Assembly (NCBI GenBank): GCA_046727175.1
Contig: JBKPCD010000082.1
Span: 1-10,323, forward strand
Origin: JBKPCD01 sp046727175
GTDB lineage: Bacteria; Acidobacteriota; Vicinamibacteria; Vicinamibacterales; 2-12-FULL-66-21
Direction: 5' to 3'
DNA length: 10,323 nucleotides
Under the pieces are notes generated by a model. It did not search any database and was not told the DNA's origin. It saw nothing but the letters and a program-made list of their open reading frames with translations. The translations under genes were made by a program, and so were the position numbers. Shown here in pieces: positions 4,876 through 10,323 of this stretch (the stretch's first letter is position 1; each line of letters begins with the position of its first letter).

Positions 4876-7493
4876 TGAGGGTTCCCATGTCCGAGTGGCT
4901 GAATAGCCTGCGCCTTCGGTTGCGCACGCTCACGAGCCGTCACCAACTCGAGCAGGATCTCCAAGATGAGATGGCCTTCCATCTCGCCATGCGCGAGGAA
5001 AAGCACCGACAGGCGGGCGTGCCTGCTGACCAAGCTCGCGTGAGGGCTCGACGACAGTTCGGCAATCTGGGCGTGTTGAAGAATCGCACCCGGGATGTGT
5101 GGATCTGGCCCTGGCTTCAGGATGCAGGCCAGGATGCGCGGTTCGCCGCGCGCATGCTGTGGCGCGCTCGCGGTTCCACTGTTCTCGCCCTGCTCTGTTT
5201 GGGCCTTGGCATTGGGGCTAACACCGCGATCTTCTCGATCGTCAACGCGCTGTTGCTGCGACCGCTGCCTGTCGCCGAGTCGGACCGACTGATTCGGATC
5301 AGTCGCGGCCAGGAGACGGCACTGTCAATCGCTCTCCTCCGTGCGGTCGCCGCAGGCACTCAGTCGCTTCGTGGCGTCGCGGCTACTCTTTCCATGGAGT
5401 CCGATCTGGCGATCGACGGTGAAAGCCAGTTCATCGGCGCCGAGGTCGCCAGCGGAAATTACGCGGATGTCTTTGGCGTCAGGCCGTCACTGGGACGCTG
5501 GTTCGTCGACGATCGTGAGCCGGTTGCCGTCATCAGCGATGCCATCTGGGAGCGTTACTTCAATCGCCGCCTCGACGTGTTGGGTCGCGTCATCCAATCC
5601 GGGACAGACTCGTACACGATTGTCGGTGTCGCGCCGCGCGAATTCACAGGCGTACGCGCACCGCTACGAACCGATCTCTGGGTGCCCCTAGAGACGCGCT
5701 TTCGGCTTGCGACCGAAGCGGAAGAGCGCCGGCTTGCGCGGATGCTGATGTTCTTCGGCCATCTCCGTCCGGACGCCACCGCGACGCAAGCAACGACCGA
5801 ACTGAACGCACTCGACATTCGGATGCGCGGCAGCAGCGGGTCCGCGCCGGAGGCATCCACCCCGCTGGTGGCCGACGCCGTGGGGACGCTTCCCAATCCG
5901 GGGAGTCGGCGTCTCGCGCAAACGCTATCAACCCTCATGGGGGCCATCGTGGCGGTGGTGCTGATGATTGCGTGCGTGAACGTCGGCCATCTCTTGCTGG
6001 CGCGAGGCGCCCTTCGGCAGCGTGAGTTCGTAGTTCGCCGTGCACTCGGCGCGTCACGAGCCCGGCTGCTCCGGCAACTACTGACCGAGGCTCTTGTCCT
6101 CGCCGTTGGCGGCACGCTCTGCGGTGTGCTTCTCGCCCTGTGGGCCGGGAATCTCCTGGAACGCTCGGTGCCGCTGGCTGCGGGTATTTTCGCCGTTCAG
6201 CTCGATCTGTCGCTCGATTGGCGCGCACTCGTGTTTGCTGTAGGCATCTGCGCCGTGACTACGGTGCTCTGTGGCTTGCTCCCGGCGTGGCGCGCGTCCC
6301 GGATGTCCCGCATGGTGGTCGTCCAGGGCAGCGTCGGGGCCAGCGCTCGGCGAAGGCCGATAGGACTGGTCGTGCAGGTCGTGATGTCCCTGGTCCTGCT
6401 GTTCATCGGGGCCAGCTTCGTCGCGGAGCTGCGACGACTGCACGCGACGTATCCAGGCTTTGCTGTCGCGGGGCGGCTCTATGCCTATACGTTTCTCCCG
6501 TCGCCGCCTTTCGCACCGGACGCGCGTCGGGAGTTGTATACACAAGCTCTCGACCGGTTGCGGGCCCTTCCCGGTGTGCGCTTGGCGGCCCTCACCTCGT
6601 CGTTGCCGCTGATTCCTGGGAGGTCGGACTGTGCATCGCTGTCTCCGGACTCGCCCGTGCGCGTGACGAGCAGCGCGGTGGATCCTGCCTATTTCGAGAC
6701 CATGGGCATCGAGCGTGTCGCCGGGCGGTCATTTGCCGCGAGCAGCCAGACTGCAGACACCGCAGTAGTCACCGAGAGCCTTGCGCGCCGACTCTGGCCC
6801 GAGCGATCGGCTGTTGGACAGCGCTTCATGATCGGATGCGACAATCCGCAGCCGGCCTTCGTCATTGGCGTCGTCCGCGACTCCTCGATTCGCGCGGTCG
6901 GCGAACCGGCGCAGCCGCATCTCTATCGCCGCTTCGGTGCACGTGACGCGGGTGCGCTCGTGGCCGTGCTTCTGGACACCACGACCGATCCAGTGCGTCT
7001 CACAGAGACGGTGCGGCGCACGCTGCTCGAGCTCGCGCCGGGTATTCGCGTGTACACGGTGCAGTCCCTTGGTGTGCACGTCGCGCGCTCCTTCGGCCAG
7101 CTTCAATGGATCACCAGCATCTTGATCAGCCTTGGCGTCCTGGCGTTGCTCCTCGCTGCGGTCGGCCTGTACGGCGCCATCGCCTATCGCGTGAGCCTCC
7201 GCACGCGAGAAATCGGGTTACGGATGGCATTGGGGGCCACTCGACTGAACGTCTTTCGCGGTGTCGTCGGCAACACTCTGGCGATTGTTGTGGTGGGAGT
7301 GGTCATCGGCGAATTTCTCACGACGGTACTGACCGGCATCGTGGCGTCCGTGCGAGAGAACATCGGGCCGACGCCGTTATCCACGCATGTGATTGTCGGG
7401 CTCATCTGGATTGCGATCGGCGTCACGGCGAGCTACGTGCCAGCCGCACGGGCTGCGCGGCTCGATCCATCGGTGGCCCTCCGGGAGGAGTAG
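4875..7493 (+). CDS. ADOP-type ABC transporter permease (duplicated orphan permease)
   Basis: The 872-residue protein starts with a cytoplasmic domain (about 5-90) carrying 'LEQDLQDEMAFHLAMREE' and 'RVRARRQFGNLGVLKNRTRD', typical of the Acidobacterial duplicated orphan permeases. Two MacB/FtsX units follow. The first has a membrane segment at 101-123, an extracytoplasmic MacB_PCD domain at 131-350 and three segments near 352-376, 402-425 and 450-471. The second has a segment at 495-514, an outer domain at about 530-740 and segments near 745-768, 797-820 and 838-856. The FtsX motif occurs twice, as 'RRALGASRARLLRQLLTEAL' (388-407) and 'REIGLRMALGATRLNVFRG' (778-796). The end 'ARAARLDPSVALREE' is the standard finish. 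No ATPase gene is adjacent. The start at 4875 overlaps the padR stop (TGATG) and has GGAAG 7 bases before it; ATG 4887, preceded by GAGGG, is an alternative. The substrate is unknown. Confidence 0.93.
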   Translation: MRVPMSEWLNSLRLRLRTLTSRHQLEQDLQDEMAFHLAMREEKHRQAGVPADQARVRARRQFGNLGVLKNRTRDVWIWPWLQDAGQDARFAARMLWRARGSTVLALLCLGLGIGANTAIFSIVNALLLRPLPVAESDRLIRISRGQETALSIALLRAVAAGTQSLRGVAATLSMESDLAIDGESQFIGAEVASGNYADVFGVRPSLGRWFVDDREPVAVISDAIWERYFNRRLDVLGRVIQSGTDSYTIVGVAPREFTGVRAPLRTDLWVPLETRFRLATEAEERRLARMLMFFGHLRPDATATQATTELNALDIRMRGSSGSAPEASTPLVADAVGTLPNPGSRRLAQTLSTLMGAIVAVVLMIACVNVGHLLLARGALRQREFVVRRALGASRARLLRQLLTEALVLAVGGTLCGVLLALWAGNLLERSVPLAAGIFAVQLDLSLDWRALVFAVGICAVTTVLCGLLPAWRASRMSRMVVVQGSVGASARRRPIGLVVQVVMSLVLLFIGASFVAELRRLHATYPGFAVAGRLYAYTFLPSPPFAPDARRELYTQALDRLRALPGVRLAALTSSLPLIPGRSDCASLSPDSPVRVTSSAVDPAYFETMGIERVAGRSFAASSQTADTAVVTESLARRLWPERSAVGQRFMIGCDNPQPAFVIGVVRDSSIRAVGEPAQPHLYRRFGARDAGALVAVLLDTTTDPVRLTETVRRTLLELAPGIRVYTVQSLGVHVARSFGQLQWITSILISLGVLALLLAAVGLYGAIAYRVSLRTREIGLRMALGATRLNVFRGVVGNTLAIVVVGVVIGEFLTTVLTGIVASVRENIGPTPLSTHVIVGLIWIAIGVTASYVPAARAARLDPSVALREE

Positions 7494-7499
7494 GCAATC

Positions 7500-7534
7500 A
7501 AGTCCTGCAAGCGTCCGTTTACTTGCGACGACTT
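7500..7534. terminator. Possible hairpin between convergent genes
   Basis: Between the permease stop (7493) and the end of the opposing hydrolase frame, AAGTC (7500-7504) can pair with GACTT (7530-7534), and GCAAG (7507-7511) with CTTGC (7522-7526). This gives an interrupted 10-bp stem with a 10-base loop. The position between two converging genes fits a shared terminator, but there is no run of T after it on either strand and the inner stem overlaps the end of the hydrolase frame, so the call is weak. Confidence 0.25.
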
Positions 7535-7689
7535 CCTTCTGCAGAGAGATAACCCCGAGACGTGAGCCAACCGCGGAACAGCTCGCGCCAACGATCCGAC
7601 TGCCGGCCCAATGTGTTCGAACCAAAACCGTGTCCGCTGTTCGCGAATACGTGCAACTCCACTGGAGCTCCGGCTCTGTGCCAGGTTTC
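7519..7689 (-). pseudogene. Severed C-terminus of the alpha/beta hydrolase (behind an in-frame TAA)
   Basis: Directly after the TAA at 7692-7690, the same frame continues for 56 codons to a TAA at 7521-7519. It reads 'ETWHRAGAPVELHVFANSGH' followed by 'GFGSNTLGRQSDRWRELFRG' and WLTSRG. This is the expected end of the dienelactone-hydrolase/esterase fold, including the catalytic His in 'SGHGFG'. The match is continuous with the upstream part with no frame change, so one base (T at plus-strand 7690, where G or A would give a Tyr codon) separates a complete enzyme from a truncated one. In this family a Tyr is common at this position (the ending 'SLSRLY'). No start codon or ribosome binding site is suited to separate translation. 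Confidence 0.75.
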
Positions 7690-8586
7690 TTACAGCCGCG
7701 ACAAGGAGACCGGTGCGACCGCAGCGTCATCGTCAGCAATCGCCAGAAAGAGCGGTGGCAGATCCGACGGGATCCCGTTGACGAGGCGATACCCCGCGTA
7801 GATGCCGCCAACGAAGTCCGGTCGGCTCTGCTGATCGTGCTCGAGCGCGGCATTCACTCCGATCCCGCCTCCGGCCGAGAATCCCATGATGCCGATCGGT
7901 TGTGCATTGATCCGGAACTCGGTCGCACGCTGGCGCACGACACGAATTGCCTGCCGGCCGTCCTCTTCAGCCCAACGCCTCGCCTGCTCGGTAGCGGGAG
8001 TACCGACCGGCGGATTCGTTTCAGCGCGATCGGGATGTGGCAGCACCTCGAACAGGTTCTGCAGGAATGCCGGCATCTCCGCATCGTTGTCGGGTGTTCG
8101 GGCCAGGCGGTATCTCAGCACAAAGGCGGTCACGCCCTGTTGCGCGAGCCAACGAGCGACGTCATAGCCTTCGTGTTCCATCATGAGAAAGTGATATGCG
8201 CCGCCGGGCGCGACGATGATCGCGGTGTCGCTCCTACGCGAGGGCGCGAACATCGTGAGCGTCGGGACCACCACGTTACGCACCATCAGCGTCGACCCCA
8301 TACCGGCGGGCGCGGTCATGGACTGCTCGTGCCACTCCCAGCTCTTTGCATCGGGCGGCACGCCGTCGCCGGGCCAGATGGCAAAGACTCCCGCGGCATC
8401 TGTCGGACGCTCGATGTACCGCGGCAACGGCTGCGTGTTCATTCGTGAACTTGATCTCCTTCCAGGCTGGCGCGCGATCGATGAGGTCCCCACACCGATC
8501 GCTGCCGTCACCATCAAAACGGCGAGGGCGGCGCGTGCGGCAGGCCGTCGCAAATGCGTTCGTGGGTCCAGGTGCGAGCTCCTCAC
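7690..8586 (-). CDS. Exported alpha/beta hydrolase (esterase, dienelactone-hydrolase-like), truncated by a premature stop
   Basis: From GTG 8586 the frame encodes 298 residues up to TAA. The N-terminus has arginines and a hydrophobic core ('ARAALAVLMVTAAIGVG', 17-33), a likely signal peptide. The hydrolase part shows the oxyanion strand 'IIVAPGGAYHFL' (123-134), 'GVTAFVLRYRL' (151-161), the nucleophile elbow 'GFSAGG' with Ser237 and the acid region 'LAIADDDAAV' (281-290). The layout resembles the BD-FAE/acetyl-xylan-esterase-like hydrolases. The catalytic His lies beyond the stop, at codon 319. I chose GTG 8586 because GAGG sits 5 bases upstream and the gap to the previous gene's stop is 7 bases; an upstream ATG at 8619 would overlap that gene. 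It is the last gene of an operon with the CMD protein and the dehydrogenase. As encoded it should be inactive unless the stop is read through. Confidence 0.82.
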   Translation of the reverse strand: MRSSHLDPRTHLRRPAARAALAVLMVTAAIGVGTSSIARQPGRRSSSRMNTQPLPRYIERPTDAAGVFAIWPGDGVPPDAKSWEWHEQSMTAPAGMGSTLMVRNVVVPTLTMFAPSRRSDTAIIVAPGGAYHFLMMEHEGYDVARWLAQQGVTAFVLRYRLARTPDNDAEMPAFLQNLFEVLPHPDRAETNPPVGTPATEQARRWAEEDGRQAIRVVRQRATEFRINAQPIGIMGFSAGGGIGVNAALEHDQQSRPDFVGGIYAGYRLVNGIPSDLPPLFLAIADDDAAVAPVSLSRL

Positions 8587-8593
8587 GAGTGCC

Positions 8594-9424
8594 TCAACGC
8601 GGCCGCTTTTCGAACACATCCTTCGCGATCGGCAATGCTGAAAAGATGTTCGGCCAACCGGCGTAGAACGCGAGGTGCGTCAGCACTTCAGCCGCTTGCG
8701 TTTGGGTCAAGCCGTTCTCCATCGCTCGATTCAGGTGATAGGGCAGTTGCTCCGCGCGGCCGGTCGCGATCAGCGCGCTCACGGTGACAAGACTCCTGTC
8801 CCGAGGCGCGAGATCGTGTCTGAGCCATAAGTCGCGGAACAGCAGATCCGTCGTGTACTGCACGACGCCAGGAGCCACAGCGCTGAACTGCTCACTCACA
8901 CGTGCGGCGCGTTGCGCTTCTGCTGACTCGTCCAGCGGCAGGTGTTTAACTGACGACGATGGGATCTGATCGGCGCCGATGCTGCGCTGAGTGAACACAT
9001 TGTTCACGAATTCGGCCGCTGCGACGGCATTACCCCAACCGGCGTAGAAGGCCAGGTGAGTGATGGTCTCCGAAATCTCGCGAGGCTTGACCCCGTTCTC
9101 GATAGCTTGATTCATGTGGTACGTCAGCGCCGCGCTCTGGTCGCGCGCAATCAGCGCGGCCACTGTCACCAGGCTACGATCTCGCGCCGATAGGCCAGGG
9201 CGTTTCCACACCTCGCCGTAAAGACGTTCCTGCGTGTATCGCTGGAGTGCAGGCGCCACTTTGCTCAAGTCGTCGGGCCAAGGGCTCTCGCTCTGAACGC
9301 GAGGCGGTGTATTTGCCATTGCTCCCCCTTGTGGCTTCTCGGCTTGACCGGTTTCTCCGAGGCTCGGCAGTACGAGCGCCGCGAGCACGCAGAGCCGCCA
9401 TGCGTTCCTCGTCATGCTCTTCAT
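8594..9424 (-). CDS. Exported protein with two carboxymuconolactone-decarboxylase (CMD) domains
   Basis: The 276-residue product begins with a signal peptide (about 1-28; core 'LCVLAALVLPSLG'). Two CMD domains follow, at about 55-145 and 180-270. Each repeats the same blocks: 'RDRSLVTVAALIA' (81-93) and 'RDRSLVTVSALIA' (208-220); 'YHMNQAIENG' (102-111) and 'YHLNRAMENG' (229-238); 'THLAFYAGW' (122-130 and 249-257). The conserved His residues are kept, but there is no CxxC pair, so AhpD-like peroxidase activity is excluded; the only Cys lies in the signal peptide. CMD relatives act as decarboxylases or remain uncharacterised, often beside dehydrogenases and hydrolases as here. ATG 9424 is chosen for the GGAGGT just before it, 13 bases after the dehydrogenase stop. 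ATG 9415 is an alternative; an upstream ATG at 9511 would overlap the dehydrogenase and lose the leading signal peptide. Confidence 0.88.
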   Translation of the reverse strand: MKSMTRNAWRLCVLAALVLPSLGETGQAEKPQGGAMANTPPRVQSESPWPDDLSKVAPALQRYTQERLYGEVWKRPGLSARDRSLVTVAALIARDQSAALTYHMNQAIENGVKPREISETITHLAFYAGWGNAVAAAEFVNNVFTQRSIGADQIPSSSVKHLPLDESAEAQRAARVSEQFSAVAPGVVQYTTDLLFRDLWLRHDLAPRDRSLVTVSALIATGRAEQLPYHLNRAMENGLTQTQAAEVLTHLAFYAGWPNIFSALPIAKDVFEKRPR

Positions 9425-9437
9425 CGGACCTCCCGTG

Positions 9438-10323
9438 TCAGGTGGTGCCCAGCAGCGTCTTGATCGCGCGCCGCTCGTCCATCGCTCTGTACCCTTCCGC
9501 GACCTGCTCAAGGGGTAATTCGAGATCGAAGACTTTGCCGGGATTGATACTCCCTTTCTGCACCAGTTCGATCAGGCGAGGCAGGTAGCGGCGCACGGGC
9601 GCCGGGCCGCCGTGCAGATGGACGTGGGTGTAGAACAGCTCGGCCCCATCGAACACGACGCCATGCGGCACCCCGACGTAGCTGATGAATCCTCCAGGTC
9701 GAGTGGAGCGGATCGCCTGTGCCATCGACTCCTGCGTGCCAACGCACTCGAGAACGGAGTCTGCGCCGATGCCCCGAGTCAGATCCTTGATGCGCGCGAC
9801 ACCCTCGTCCCCGCGCTCGGTGACGATGTCGGTCGCGCCGAACTCGCGCGCGAGCCTTTGCCTCGGCTCGTGACGGCTCATCGCGATGATGCGCTCGGCG
9901 CCCATCTGCTTCGCGGAGAGCACACCCAGCAGACCAACAGCACCATCACCCACGACGACGACCGTCGCACCCGGCTTGACGTTTGCCCCATCAGCAGCAA
10001 ACCAGCCAGTACCCAGGACGTCGGAGACAGCCAGAAAGCTCGGAACGAGGCTCGCCGAGGGGACTTCCGACGTCGCGACCAGCGTGCCGTCGGCCAACGG
10101 CACGCGGAGAAACGGCGCCTGCGCGCCGACGACCCATTGCCGGTGCGCGCACGACGTCTGATAGCCGGCCTTGCAGTGCGGGCACGAGTTGTCAGACGCC
10201 GCGAACGATCCGATCACGAACTGACCTCGCTTGATCGAGGTGATGCCCCGGCCCACTTCTTCGACGATGCCGCAGTACTCATGGCCCATCGGGGCGGGCT
10301 CGCCAGTCTGGTTGAGACCGCGG
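9438..10323 (-). CDS. Zinc-dependent alcohol dehydrogenase (MDR superfamily), partial at the right edge
   Basis: The frame is open to the window edge and the first visible residues, 'RGLNQTGEPAPMGHEYCGIV', are internal to the family; about 45-55 N-terminal residues with the first catalytic Cys lie outside. Seen: the catalytic-zinc motif 'GHEYCGIVEEVG', the structural-zinc loop 'SDNSCPHCKAGYQTSC', the nucleotide-binding motif 'VVVVGDGAVGLLG', and the end 'LPLEQVAEGYRAMDERRAIK'. The structural-zinc loop has three Cys, with Asp where the first Cys normally stands; I recall this as a variant in some bacterial members. The enzyme should oxidise an alcohol or reduce an aldehyde with NAD(P) in the cytoplasm; its substrate is unknown. 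The ATG at 10289 is within the catalytic domain and is not the true start. It is the first visible gene of the operon, with 13 bases before the CMD gene. Confidence 0.9.
   Translation of the reverse strand, partial: RGLNQTGEPAPMGHEYCGIVEEVGRGITSIKRGQFVIGSFAASDNSCPHCKAGYQTSCAHRQWVVGAQAPFLRVPLADGTLVATSEVPSASLVPSFLAVSDVLGTGWFAADGANVKPGATVVVVGDGAVGLLGVLSAKQMGAERIIAMSRHEPRQRLAREFGATDIVTERGDEGVARIKDLTRGIGADSVLECVGTQESMAQAIRSTRPGGFISYVGVPHGVVFDGAELFYTHVHLHGGPAPVRRYLPRLIELVQKGSINPGKVFDLELPLEQVAEGYRAMDERRAIKTLLGTT

Noticed and set aside
6140..6946. Second plus-strand frame of 268 codons inside the permease gene
   Set aside because: It is an out-of-frame reading of the ADOP gene, full of Arg and Gly, with no domain and no ribosome binding site.
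7393..8448. Plus-strand open frame of 351 codons downstream of the ADOP permease
   Set aside because: It overlaps the permease end and is antisense to the alpha/beta hydrolase, which shows the GxSxG motif. The plus-strand product has no recognisable domain.
9425..9511. Earlier ATG (9511) as the start of the CMD protein
   Set aside because: It overlaps the end of the dehydrogenase and would bury the signal peptide. The ATG at 9424 has GGAGGT in front and lets the signal peptide start the protein.
1..10323. CRISPR array, defence island or toxin-antitoxin pair
   Set aside because: No regularly spaced repeats were seen and no nuclease, methylase, reverse transcriptase, retron-like or antitoxin-like gene. 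The window holds transport, regulation and small-molecule metabolism genes plus remnants.

Overview
The window looks like a piece of a GC-rich genome from the phylum Acidobacteriota. The main reason is the pairing of a PadR regulator (4537-4875) with a large ABC permease of about 870 residues made of two FtsX/MacB halves and no ATPase (4875-7493). That is the arrangement described as the Acidobacterial PadR regulator plus 'Acidobacterial duplicated orphan permease' (ADOP). A second permease of the MacB/FtsX type leaves the window on the left. The assignment rests on reading the sequence only, and no database search was possible.

Layout from left to right. (1) 1-1436, minus strand: start and first 478 residues of a MacB/FtsX-like permease, with a good ribosome binding site and a plausible sigma-70 promoter about 150 bases upstream. 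(2) 1437-2294: a gap with no convincing gene, holding an exact 5' half of a serine tRNA (anticodon GGA) on the minus strand, cut right after the anticodon loop. (3) 2295-3530, minus: an intact class C beta-lactamase/esterase-type serine hydrolase. (4) 3534-4009, plus: two decayed gene ends side by side, the C-terminus of a TetR-family regulator and the C-terminus of an alpha/beta hydrolase or S9 peptidase; both have lost their front parts. (5) 4010-4498: no gene seen. (6) 4499-7493, plus: a 41-bp near-perfect palindrome running into the start codon of padR, then padR and the ADOP permease, overlapping by one base. (7) 7519-10323, minus: an operon read right to left, consisting of a zinc-dependent alcohol dehydrogenase (cut by the right edge), an exported protein with two carboxymuconolactone-decarboxylase (CMD) domains, and an exported alpha/beta hydrolase whose frame is broken by one in-frame TAA before the catalytic histidine.

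How the parts may work together: the PadR protein probably represses its own promoter through the palindrome and so controls the permease, possibly in response to a small hydrophobic compound. The minus-strand operon encodes a dehydrogenase, a CMD-like protein and an esterase, which suggests degradation or detoxification of a small organic compound, but the substrate cannot be read from the sequence. The middle of the window (1437-4500), with its tRNA fragment, truncated genes and an AT-rich patch, looks like a site of past insertion and deletion. I found no CRISPR array, complete mobile element, toxin-antitoxin pair or recognisable defence system. The points most worth a second look are the tRNA-Ser half, the palindrome over the padR start codon, and the single stop codon in the hydrolase.
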